A stretch of DNA of 64,000 bases from an uncultured Christensenella sp. Its GTDB lineage: Bacteria; Bacillota; Clostridia; Christensenellales; Borkfalkiaceae. A program made the position numbers and the translations under genes. Shown one piece after another: positions 17,690 to 25,842 of the stretch. The notes beneath the pieces are model-generated. The model was not told the DNA's origin and searched no databases. It worked only from the letters and a program-made list of their open reading frames with translations. Each line of letters starts with the position of its first letter. The first letter of the stretch is position 1. The stretch spans positions 186,001-250,000 of the forward strand of contig CAJKUC010000002.1 in assembly GCA_905203015.1 (NCBI GenBank). The letters are read 5' to 3'.

Positions 17690-20600
17690 CGCGCTTCCTC
17701 CCGTGCGCCGCCATCGCGAAAGCCGAAGCGATCAACGTTGCGCATAAGGCAGCCCCGCCCGCGGTCACCGCCGATTTACAGCCTTTTCCCTGCGCTTTCG
17801 TATCCTCTTCGCGGCGCAACGCTTTCACCGTCACTTTCGCTTCTCCCAGCGGAGAAATTTCCACGGAATTTTCTCCTACGGAAAACAGCGATTTATCCAG
17901 CGTAAGCACGCCGTTTGCCACGCGGTATTTCTCTTCCGCCGCCACCGCTCCGTTCACTTTCACTTCCGTAATCGCGCAGCCTCCCACGAAGAACGTTGCG
18001 TTCGTTCCTTCTTCTATCGTCAGATCGGAAAGCGCCGCCTGCGGCACACTGCCGGTATGCACTTTGAACGAATAACTTCCCGATCTTCCTTTCAGCGTAA
18101 ACGTATACGTTTCTCCCGCTTTCAGAAACGTGAAATAATCTTTTTCAAACGTCACGTTTCTTCCCGAAGCCTTATAATATGCCGAAAAGATTTTCGCACT
18201 CAGCGTATCGTTGTACGCTTCGTATACGGAAAGTTCGACCGCGCTTCTCACGGTAAATTCCTTTTCCGCGGAATACTCGTATTCGCTCTGTTCCAGCCCC
18301 ACGGAAACGAAATTCACACGAGCCGCGCACACGTTCAGCCCGAACAAGCCGTTTTCGGGCGCGTTTTCCCGTTCATCGGTCACGTCGATCAACGTATTCC
18401 CGTTCAGCGATACGAGTATTCTGTTTCCCGCCGCCGTAACGGAAAGATACACGTCCGACGGATCGGCAGTCGCGCTTACGTTGCCCAGTTCTCCGTGCGG
18501 CGTCCAGAGTTTCACCACATGCCCCGCGTTATCGTAATTCGCGATATAGTAATCGCTCATATCGCCGTTTGCGCGGAACACGAGAGCCGCCGCCGTCCCT
18601 CCGTTCAGATTAAACCGCGCCGCATACGTGAAATCCCCGCCTGCGTCGGAAGAGAGTAAAAATCCGTCGCCCGATTCTTTTTCTCCCGTAAGTCCGTCTT
18701 TCGTAATCAGCCAGTCGCCCGAAACGATACCTTCGTCGCTCAGCGCTATATCCGAATCCGCCGTTCCGGAATACACGGTGACGGGAATCGTTTTTTCCGC
18801 TTTTCCGCAGATCGCTTTCAACTTCGCTTCGCCAGCGCGTTTTGCCGTAACGATCGCACCGTTTTCCGAAAGAGTGAGCGCGATTACGTCGTCTCCTTCC
18901 GCAACGCTCCAGGAAACATCGCCGCCGTTGGCGGAATACGCGGAAATTTCCTTTTGTTTCGTAAGAGATTCGGAAAGTTCGAGTTTATCCGAAGATAAAT
19001 ACAGCACGGTCTCGTCCGTCGCTTCTCCGCTTCTCCACACGGAAGAAATTTCGTTCACCGTAAGATTTTCGATCGTCACGCCGCCGCTCGTTTCGAGGCT
19101 CATCCCCTGCGAATAGGGCGAGATAAACGTAAGCATATAGAACGGAACGGAAAATTCGTCGCAATACGCCTCTATGCCGCCGTTATCCGCCAGCACGTAG
19201 AACGAAAGTTTTCTGCCGCTTTCCTCAGCCGAAGCGGCGTTTCCCGCCGAAACGCCCGCAGCCGCTCCCGCGATGTATTTTCTGTGATAATTTCCCATCG
19301 CCAGCCCGCCGTCGTAAGTGTGCGAGCGATCGAAATAATAGCCGCCGTCTTTCGTCCAGCCGATTTCCGTATATTCTCCGTTGCCCACGCCGATACGGAT
19401 CGCCACGTCGGCAAGATCGGGATTATCGAGCGTTAAAGAAAGTTCAAAATTTCTGCAATATACGTTTTTCAGCGGGTTTTCAGATTCCGCCGTATATGCC
19501 GTATCTTTCAGCGTTATTTTGTTTTTCTTTTCAAACGCCGAAGAAGATTTCACGATCGGGGTCTGCGTAAGCACGTAGTCGGAGCCGCTCTTTTTCAGCC
19601 CCCATTCCGCGGGAATCGTAAATCCCCCGCCGTTCCACGTTTTTCTCAGCGCCGCAAGCGCCCCGCTTTCGATCGAAGCCTCCGCCCCCGGCACGCCGCT
19701 GAACCAACTTACAGAAACGATTTTTCCGTAATATTCGCTCTGTTTATCGTCGATATAATAGGTCTGCGTGGCGTACGAATCAACGCCGTAGTCCATCGTA
19801 CGGAAAGGTATGTCGTCCTGCGCAAGAGCGGAAACATCGTTGCCGTTCAGATCGGAAAACACGATTTTCCCCGTAGCCGCATTATACGAAATCTCCCCTA
19901 CAAGATACCGCCTGCCAGTGAAAGTCATCACGGTTTTCTCCGTTCCGTCGTCCGCCGTCAGTCGCACCACGTCGGGGCATTCGGGGCGATACGCCTTGAA
20001 TCCGCCCGCATACGACCAATTCAGCAGATCTTCCGATTTCAGAAACCAGACGTCGTTCGTGGCCATGCCCGTCAAAGCCATGCCCCAGAGCGTCACCGCG
20101 TCGCCCGATTTTTCCACGGGAAACACTTTCGGATCGCGGCAATCCGTCTTCGCGGTGATGCCTTGCGTTGCCGTCGTCTGCGTAATACGAACGCGTTTCG
20201 TCCAGGTCATGCCGCCGTCGTCGCTCGTCATCACCACCTGATCCTGCGTCGCGCCGTCGCGCGTGTAAAACGCGATCAGTCCGTCGCCGTTGCCGTTTTC
20301 AAACCAGTTTTTCTCGTCTACCGCCGCGCTCGTTCCCTTGCGATACGCCATCGCCGAGCCCGACCACATATACCCGTCTCCGCCGCCGAAGCCGTCGCTT
20401 TCCGTATCGGGGAAAAGACAGATCGGCAACAGTTCCCAATGCGCCAGATCTCTGCTCCTCGCATGCCCCCAGTACATATCGCTCCAATAATTGCTGAACG
20501 GATGATGCTGATAATACAGGTGATACCAGCCGTTGTAATACACAAGTCCGTTCGGATCGTTGTTCCAGTGCGCGAACTGCGAAAAATGATACTGCTGGCG

Positions 20601-21356
20601 ATACGCTTCCGTGTAATAGGAATAATCGCTCGCCGCATAATACACGTCGGAAAACGTCACGGAAGCATTAAAGCAGTTGTATCCGATTTTTCCGCCTGTA
20701 TATACGGCTTCACCCGTTGTGAAAATCGTCTTTCCGTCTTCCGTTTTTTCCGCCGTTTCCTCCGCCGTTCCGTCGCTTCCGGCATTCGCGGAAGAAAGAA
20801 GTATCGCGTTATCCGCGCCGAATCTGCGGATTCCGTCGGCGTAAAATTCAGCCCATACGCCGTCGGTTTCGCAGGAGACGATCACTTTCAGCCACACCTT
20901 ATCCAGCGCAGCCACCTTCGGATTCACTTTGCTCTTTTCGCCTTCCGTCATGTTATCGTTTCCGATAAAATAATCCTCGAACAGCACTTTCGCGCCGAAT
21001 CCGCCGTCATCGTCCACGGAAAAATACAGGAGTTTCACGCGGTTTTCGTAGCGATCCGCATTAAACACCCAATACGTTTTTCCCTCTTCGTCGCCGCCGA
21101 AAACAAGCCCCGCCGCCTGCCCTTCGGAAAATTTCACCTCTGCGGTATACGCAAAACTTTCCCCCGCCGCATAATTTACGTCGGTGAGTACAAATTTATC
21201 TTCCGCGCTTTCCAGCGAAACGGAATCCGCTTCCGCCGCGCTCGCTTTTGCGTAATTCAACGTAACCGCGCCGCAAAACAGGCATGCCGCGCAAAGCGAG
21301 CCGAGCGCGATCACCGCCGTTTTTCTTTTTTTGTTTTTCAAAATCGTTTTTCTCAT
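17673..21356 (-). CDS. Large membrane-anchored GH32 fructanase with CBM66-like modules and GCKS C-terminal anchor
   Basis: 1227 residues. Signal peptide (1-42), a CBM66/DUF1080-like sandwich (about 45-245), then GH32 with FAHWNNDPNGLVYYNGWYHL (nucleophile Asp267), TDCRDPKVF and RPECPDVV, so catalytic residues are intact and canonical. After the GH32 C-terminal sandwich come a BIG2-like Ig domain, a second CBM66-like domain ('FTYAARFNLNGGTAAALVFR') and a small beta domain. The end is KGCKS (about 1191-1195), a hydrophobic helix and GRKRDGNDD. CBM66 binds terminal fructose in SacC-type exo-levanases, so an exo-acting levan/inulin hydrolase is most likely. An operator lies about 95 bases before its ATG; the RBS is AGGA nine bases upstream. 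Confidence 0.88.
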   Translation of the reverse strand: MRKTILKNKKRKTAVIALGSLCAACLFCGAVTLNYAKASAAEADSVSLESAEDKFVLTDVNYAAGESFAYTAEVKFSEGQAAGLVFGGDEEGKTYWVFNADRYENRVKLLYFSVDDDGGFGAKVLFEDYFIGNDNMTEGEKSKVNPKVAALDKVWLKVIVSCETDGVWAEFYADGIRRFGADNAILLSSANAGSDGTAEETAEKTEDGKTIFTTGEAVYTGGKIGYNCFNASVTFSDVYYAASDYSYYTEAYRQQYHFSQFAHWNNDPNGLVYYNGWYHLYYQHHPFSNYWSDMYWGHARSRDLAHWELLPICLFPDTESDGFGGGDGYMWSGSAMAYRKGTSAAVDEKNWFENGNGDGLIAFYTRDGATQDQVVMTSDDGGMTWTKRVRITQTTATQGITAKTDCRDPKVFPVEKSGDAVTLWGMALTGMATNDVWFLKSEDLLNWSYAGGFKAYRPECPDVVRLTADDGTEKTVMTFTGRRYLVGEISYNAATGKIVFSDLNGNDVSALAQDDIPFRTMDYGVDSYATQTYYIDDKQSEYYGKIVSVSWFSGVPGAEASIESGALAALRKTWNGGGFTIPAEWGLKKSGSDYVLTQTPIVKSSSAFEKKNKITLKDTAYTAESENPLKNVYCRNFELSLTLDNPDLADVAIRIGVGNGEYTEIGWTKDGGYYFDRSHTYDGGLAMGNYHRKYIAGAAAGVSAGNAASAEESGRKLSFYVLADNGGIEAYCDEFSVPFYMLTFISPYSQGMSLETSGGVTIENLTVNEISSVWRSGEATDETVLYLSSDKLELSESLTKQKEISAYSANGGDVSWSVAEGDDVIALTLSENGAIVTAKRAGEAKLKAICGKAEKTIPVTVYSGTADSDIALSDEGIVSGDWLITKDGLTGEKESGDGFLLSSDAGGDFTYAARFNLNGGTAAALVFRANGDMSDYYIANYDNAGHVVKLWTPHGELGNVSATADPSDVYLSVTAAGNRILVSLNGNTLIDVTDERENAPENGLFGLNVCAARVNFVSVGLEQSEYEYSAEKEFTVRSAVELSVYEAYNDTLSAKIFSAYYKASGRNVTFEKDYFTFLKAGETYTFTLKGRSGSYSFKVHTGSVPQAALSDLTIEEGTNATFFVGGCAITEVKVNGAVAAEEKYRVANGVLTLDKSLFSVGENSVEISPLGEAKVTVKALRREEDTKAQGKGCKSAVTAGGAALCATLIASAFAMAAHGRKRDGNDD

Positions 21357-21447
21357 CTTTTTCGTTCCTGCACAGTCTCCTTTTTCAGTTTCGATAAATC
21401 CGCCGTTTTTGATTCTTGTTTCCGTCGCTTATCCATGGAATTTTTTT

Positions 21448-21459
21448 GGAATCGATTCC
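21448..21459. promoter_or_regulatory. LacI-type operator upstream of the large GH32 gene
   Basis: GGAATCGATTCC is a perfect 12-base palindrome with a central CG, the typical form of LacI-family sites. It is identical to the core of the site at 25436-25457 and lies between the fructokinase terminator and the GH32 start. I found no clear -35/-10 pair beside it, so the exact promoter position is unknown. Confidence 0.7.
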
Positions 21460-21472
21460 GAATCCGTTCCGT

Positions 21473-21496
21473 AAAAAAGGCGTTTCCGCCTTTTTT
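21473..21496 (-). terminator. Intrinsic terminator after the fructokinase gene
   Basis: On the minus strand AAAAAAGGCG-GAAA-CGCCTTTTTT forms a perfect stem ending in Ts, beginning two bases after the fructokinase stop. It separates fructokinase from the large GH32 gene, which has its own operator. Confidence 0.8.
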
Positions 21497-21497
21497 C

Positions 21498-22400
21498 TTA
21501 AAGATACGATTCCACGGTCTTCAGATCGGGCAATCCGTCGATCGCGCCCCGCGTTAAAGTGTTCAGCGCGCCGCATACATTGCCGAATTTCAACGCTTCG
21601 TTCAGCGTTTTTTCGTCGCGCGCTTTTCCGCCGCTTCTTTCCAGCACGGAAAGCACCCCGCCGTAAAACGCGTCTCCCGCGCCCGTCGTATCGATCGGTT
21701 TCACGGCGATCGACGGCACTTTTTCGCTGTTGCCGCGATACCGCCACATGCTCCCTTTGCCTCCGAGCGAAATGCAGACGAGTTTTTCGCCGAGATCGTT
21801 TTTAATATAATCTGCCCCGAAAATACCCGTTTCGTCTTCGGAAAATTTCACGATATCGGCAAGAGCGATCACTTTTTTGTATTCCCGTACGGCGGAAGGC
21901 ATATCTCGGAAAATATCCGAACGGAAATTCACGTCGAAACTCACCGTTTTCCCTTCCTCTTTCGCTTTTTTCGCAAGATCGAGCGCGTAAGAAAGCCCTT
22001 CTTTTTCGGAAAGCATCAAAGAACCGACGTGTACTATATCCGCTTCTTTCCATACGTCGGCGGGAATTTCGGGCAAGCGATAATCCGCCGTGTTTTTGCG
22101 ATAAAAACAGAAATTTCTTTCGCCGTTTCCGGAAAGTTCCACAAAAGCGAGCGTCGTATTGTAATCGGGCGTTCTTTGAATGTACGTTTTCGCCTTGCTG
22201 TTGTTTTTTGCAAAACCGATAAGAAAATCGCCGATCAGATCGTCGCCCACGCTGCCGATAAAAGCAGTGTCTGCGCCGAATTTCGCCGCGGCGCAAGCCA
22301 CGTTAAACGGCGCGCCGCCCGCTTTTCTTTCATAATAAAAACTTCCGTCTTTTTCCGTGCCGATCATATCGGCAAGAATTTCTCCCACACAAAGTATCAT
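21498..22400 (-). CDS. scrK: PfkB-family fructokinase
   Basis: 300 residues. The N-terminal KAGGAPFNVACAAAKFGADT is the PfkB signature 1 region and DTTGAGDAFYGGVLS is signature 2, with Asp as catalytic base in GAGD. Size is normal for bacterial fructokinases. It should convert cytoplasmic fructose released by the intracellular GH32 to fructose-6-phosphate. GGAG lies upstream of the ATG. The gene follows the secreted 934-residue protein by 40 bases and ends in a terminator, so it belongs to the transcript started at about 25490. 2-keto-3-deoxygluconate kinase or another sugar kinase is possible by family alone; the GH32 context favours fructose. Confidence 0.88.
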   Translation of the reverse strand: MILCVGEILADMIGTEKDGSFYYERKAGGAPFNVACAAAKFGADTAFIGSVGDDLIGDFLIGFAKNNSKAKTYIQRTPDYNTTLAFVELSGNGERNFCFYRKNTADYRLPEIPADVWKEADIVHVGSLMLSEKEGLSYALDLAKKAKEEGKTVSFDVNFRSDIFRDMPSAVREYKKVIALADIVKFSEDETGIFGADYIKNDLGEKLVCISLGGKGSMWRYRGNSEKVPSIAVKPIDTTGAGDAFYGGVLSVLERSGGKARDEKTLNEALKFGNVCGALNTLTRGAIDGLPDLKTVESYL

Positions 22401-22440
22401 TCTGTTTTTTCTCCGTCGATTCTTTTTCGCTAAAAAACCG

Positions 22441-25185
22441 TCAGAACGGAAGAGTCAGATTTGCATAATAATCCTTAATCGTCTGTACGATTTCTTTCGC
22501 CCTGTTTCCCGTTCCCGGCAAAGTCGCTTCCGTATTACTCATCAACTCATCGAAATATGTTGCATAATACGCCTTGTCCCGATCGAAAATCATCTTCGCT
22601 TCCGATTTCGTTAACAGCATCATCGAATCGAATGTAGCAAACCCGATACCGCCTTCTTTATTATCGACAATCTTCACATACACATCCTGCCCGATATACG
22701 CCGATAAATCCACGTAACGACGCAACATCGTCTGTGCGCATAAAGGATCGTTAAACTGCTCGTTTATTACCGTGGAAACGACTTCGTTGGTATCGGCCCG
22801 ATAAATTTCCACTCTCACATTTTCTTTATTTCCGCCGAGTTTGAATGTCAGAATACCGTCTCCGCCGACTTTAAAAGCATCCGACGTCAACGTACCCGTC
22901 GAAGCGTCACCGCTCATATAAAAATTATTGCCGTCTTTCTCAAACCGTTGAACCGTCACAACCTCGTCGCTTTCCGAATCGCTCGTTTTTGCGCGCCACC
23001 AGAAATTCTGATCGCCGGCCCAATAGGTGGAAGCCGAAACGTAAGCGCTTCCGTCGCCGTTTTCTAATTTCCAGCCATCTGATCCTCGCTCGAATCCTCC
23101 GTTTACAAACGTATTGTACACTAAATTTTTAGCAAAACAAAACGATTTTGCAGTCGGTACATTTTTATAATACGTAATAATATCGTCGGCGAAAAGCAAG
23201 CCGTAATTTCCGCCGCCCGCCGCGTCCGTAAACCGGAAATACAACGTTCTTCCGATGTATTCCGATAAATCGGCATAATACGAAATCAGCGTGCAACGAT
23301 TCATATATTCGTTATAATATTTCCCGTAAACTTCACCGGTTTCCCAATCCAGAATTTCAAGATATACTTTTTCATAATCTCCCATGCCGCCGATACGAAA
23401 TGTCACCACTCCGCTTGCACCGAGTATAAACGGCGCCGACTGCAACGATCCCTGATTATTTTCAAGACTGTTTCCGCCGCCATCTCCCGTAGTTTTATAA
23501 GCGGAAAAGAAATTACCGTTATTTTCGTACTTTCCGTCGCCCCAATAATCCGTCGTATTCTGAATCACGCCGATCTCGCCTTCCATTTTCCATCCGGCAA
23601 GCCCGTCGTCGAACGTTCCGTTATACAAAGCGTTTGCGTTATAATCGGAAACGGTTAAAAGATCCGTAGCAAGCGCGAACGCATCGCTCGGTTCGCCGAT
23701 ATGCATCGCATTGAACGAATCGAGGAAAATCGTGCCGTATTCTTTGGTGCTTCCGCCCGCGTCGCCGTCGGTTACGCGAAGATACACGGTTTTTCCCGCC
23801 AGATCTTTCAGATTCGCCTTATACGCGTTCAGCCTGCAGCCGGGTTTTACGTTGTTTTCCGTTTCTTTCGTAAAATTCTGATTTGCAAAGCGTTTCAATA
23901 CTTTTCCCGTTCCGCTTTCGATCACGTCGATATAAAGCAATCGATTATCTCCGCCGCCGCCCATTTTGAAGGTAAGCCATCCGTTTTCGGAAACGGTGAA
24001 AACGGAAGATTTCAGCCACCCTACTTTTTCGTCGCCGCTCGATGTAACAAAGGCGCTGAACATATACGTTCCGTCCAGCCCGAACGGGAATCCCTCCGCC
24101 GATAATTCGTCGTTCTTGAAATAATGCGTTTCCGAAGAAACACCGCCGATGTCGCCTTGCATCGTCCAGTTTTCTCCGAGTCCGCCTTTTTCAAAACCGC
24201 CGTCGGCTATCTGCGTACGATTGCTTTCGCTCGCGTCGTCCGCCGTATAATACATGTTCAATACGGTTTTTCCGTTGGCGTATACTACGCTCTGCCGTTT
24301 GCTCGAATTTGCTTCGTCGAACGTAAAGCCTTGATATACGCTTGCTTCCGGGGTGGTTTCGCCGATCTTTGCGCTTTTATCCTCGCTCTGTTCGAGATCG
24401 CCGTTCACGTACGTATTCACCGTATACGTTGTGGCTTTATATTCTTCGGCGAGGCCTTCGATATAAGCGGTTTTCACCCATTCTTTCGCGGCAGTGCTCT
24501 CTTTATCCGATTCCTGCGCTTTCTGGGCAACGTACGTTGCGCTGCGCGCATTATTCGTCACGTTGCCGCCGGCGTAATCCGCGAATGTGTATTCCGCTAC
24601 GCCGTCTTTTTCGTATCTGATATACGCTCTGCCTACAAATTCCCGCGTATAATTTCTTTCTTTCAGATCTACGATCGAGCCGTTGATTTCGTAAAATTCT
24701 TCCGAATCTTTCATCGGCAGCAAATCGTTATACGTAATATTCAGAACGGGAATTTTCCCCTCGGCGTTTTCTTCTTCCCATGTGTACACTTTTCCGCTTT
24801 CGCCGCCGAAGCCGAACACCGTAGCCGCCGTAAGATCGTGCTCTTGCACTGCGGAATACGGCGCGATCAGCATGCCGTAAGAAACGCTCGTATCTCCCGC
24901 GCCTTCGCTATCCGCCGTTTCGAGGCTTTCCAAAGCGAGATACGTCTCTTTATCCAGCGTGGCGGAAAAACGCAAGCCGCAGTCTTTCTTCGTTTCGCTT
25001 TCGGAACTTCCCGTATAATAACGCACGCTTGCGCCTTCGCGCATAACGAATTTCGCCGAAGCGAAATATTCGTTTTCCGCACTCGCCGCAGAAGCCGAAA
25101 CCGTCATCGAAAACGCCGCGCCGCAAGAAATCGCCGCGATCGCCGCCACCGCACAAATCATCGTTTTTCTTTTCGCGTTTCTCAT
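22441..25185 (-). CDS. Secreted multi-module protein of the fructan locus (three binding-type modules)
   Basis: About 914 residues from the ATG at 25185, which overlaps the stop of the 49-codon gene (ATGA). Signal peptide (MRNAKRKTMICAV... to about 33). Residues about 36-240 are a domain common on secreted proteins of Clostridia ('GLRFSATLDKETY', 'YGMLIAPYSAV', 'NARSATYVAQKA') of unknown role. A MucBP-like strand region follows ('YTVNTYVNGDLEQSEDKSA'), then three modules opening with DGGFEKGGLGENWTMQG, NGTFDDGLAGWKMEG and NGGFERGSDGWKLENG, of the same family as in the lipoprotein at 8230-10737. No anchor or catalytic motif is visible. A fructan-binding or scaffold role is inferred. Confidence 0.68.
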   Translation of the reverse strand: MRNAKRKTMICAVAAIAAISCGAAFSMTVSASAASAENEYFASAKFVMREGASVRYYTGSSESETKKDCGLRFSATLDKETYLALESLETADSEGAGDTSVSYGMLIAPYSAVQEHDLTAATVFGFGGESGKVYTWEEENAEGKIPVLNITYNDLLPMKDSEEFYEINGSIVDLKERNYTREFVGRAYIRYEKDGVAEYTFADYAGGNVTNNARSATYVAQKAQESDKESTAAKEWVKTAYIEGLAEEYKATTYTVNTYVNGDLEQSEDKSAKIGETTPEASVYQGFTFDEANSSKRQSVVYANGKTVLNMYYTADDASESNRTQIADGGFEKGGLGENWTMQGDIGGVSSETHYFKNDELSAEGFPFGLDGTYMFSAFVTSSGDEKVGWLKSSVFTVSENGWLTFKMGGGGDNRLLYIDVIESGTGKVLKRFANQNFTKETENNVKPGCRLNAYKANLKDLAGKTVYLRVTDGDAGGSTKEYGTIFLDSFNAMHIGEPSDAFALATDLLTVSDYNANALYNGTFDDGLAGWKMEGEIGVIQNTTDYWGDGKYENNGNFFSAYKTTGDGGGNSLENNQGSLQSAPFILGASGVVTFRIGGMGDYEKVYLEILDWETGEVYGKYYNEYMNRCTLISYYADLSEYIGRTLYFRFTDAAGGGNYGLLFADDIITYYKNVPTAKSFCFAKNLVYNTFVNGGFERGSDGWKLENGDGSAYVSASTYWAGDQNFWWRAKTSDSESDEVVTVQRFEKDGNNFYMSGDASTGTLTSDAFKVGGDGILTFKLGGNKENVRVEIYRADTNEVVSTVINEQFNDPLCAQTMLRRYVDLSAYIGQDVYVKIVDNKEGGIGFATFDSMMLLTKSEAKMIFDRDKAYYATYFDELMSNTEATLPGTGNRAKEIVQTIKDYYANLTLPF

Positions 25186-25331
25186 TTCACCGTCCCCCAA
25201 TCCTGATCGAAAATGTCCGCTTTGCCGAGATCGTAATCTTTTTCCGTGTTTCCCGAAGAGGTAATTACGTCGCTTCCTCCCCAATCGCTTACGGAAACAC
25301 TCGGAGTTTCATAAAATTTCCTTTGTTTCAT
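25182..25331 (-). CDS. Small 49-residue protein, translationally coupled to the secreted protein
   Basis: ATG at 25331 has a near-perfect GGAGG six bases upstream; the frame runs 49 codons to a TGA that overlaps the next gene's ATG as ATGA. The sequence starts MKQRKFYETPSVSVSDW and continues with GGSDVITSSGNTEKD, then an acidic end. It has no signal peptide or membrane helix. Short 'YETP...DVITTSG' proteins of this look recur in gut Clostridia beside secreted proteins; I know of no function. It is the first gene after the locus promoter and operator. Too short for most ORF thresholds, but RBS, coupling and codon use support it. Confidence 0.75.
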   Translation of the reverse strand: MKQRKFYETPSVSVSDWGGSDVITSSGNTEKDYDLGKADIFDQDWGTVK

Positions 25332-25435
25332 AATTTTCCTCCGGTTATGATATTCTTTCGGATGAAATTCATCCGTTTCGTACCTTTTTTTTGCGGATTT
25401 TTCCGCTTTTTCCCTTTCGTAAAAACTCGTTTTTT

Positions 25436-25457
25436 AATTTGGAATCGATTCCAAATT
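25436..25457. promoter_or_regulatory. LacI-type operator downstream of the fructan locus promoter
   Basis: A perfect 22-base palindrome centred on TTGGAATCGATTCCAA. It lies about 35-55 bases downstream of the predicted transcription start, a position suited to roadblock repression, and shares its 12-base core with the site at 21448-21459. Confidence 0.78.
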
Positions 25458-25496
25458 TTGGGAAAATAAACGCGCTTTTCTATCCTGCGCAAATTT

Positions 25497-25525
25497 ATAA
25501 TATCACAACGGACGTTTCCTGTCAA
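25497..25525 (-). promoter_or_regulatory. Sigma-A promoter of the fructan locus
   Basis: Minus-strand TTGACA (25525-25520), 17-base spacer, TATTAT (25502-25497). It drives the small gene, the secreted protein and fructokinase. In the rest of the 511-base gap (25332-25842) I see only the operator, the 25704-25746 terminator and A/T-rich text without a gene. Confidence 0.85.
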
Positions 25526-25703
25526 GCGTTTGATCTGTTTTTTTCGACGAATTTTTTAAATTTTTTTTGCATAAAATCTTTGTTTCGCACGCTTTTTTCG
25601 CCGAGTGTCCGCTCTTTTTTCTCTTTGCCGCGCCTCAAAACGCCCATGCGGCGATAAAATTTTTCTTGACGTTATGCTTGTTTTCTTTGCCCGGAAAGCA
25701 TAC

Positions 25704-25746
25704 GAAAAACAAGCCTGTTTTTCATATACCGCAGGCTCGTTTTTTA
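25704..25746 (-). terminator. Terminator of the nanE-to-oxidoreductase operon
   Basis: On the minus strand AACGAGCCTG and CAGGCTTGTT pair (one G-U) around a 14-base loop, followed by TTTT. It begins about 100 bases after the oxidoreductase stop and isolates this operon from the fructan promoter. A/T runs on both sides could make it work in both directions. Confidence 0.75.
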
Positions 25747-25842
25747 TGTTCCGTATAATTTGTTTGGGCGCACGTCCGCGCGCAGACGTTCGCTCGTATG
25801 CGCATACATGTATGCAAACAATCATCTTCCTTTTCCGGATAT

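Noticed and set aside
25799..25812. CATACATGTATG palindrome after the oxidoreductase gene as an attachment or operator site
   Set aside because: It sits downstream of a stop codon beside a terminator, with no second copy nearby, no integrase and no promoter.
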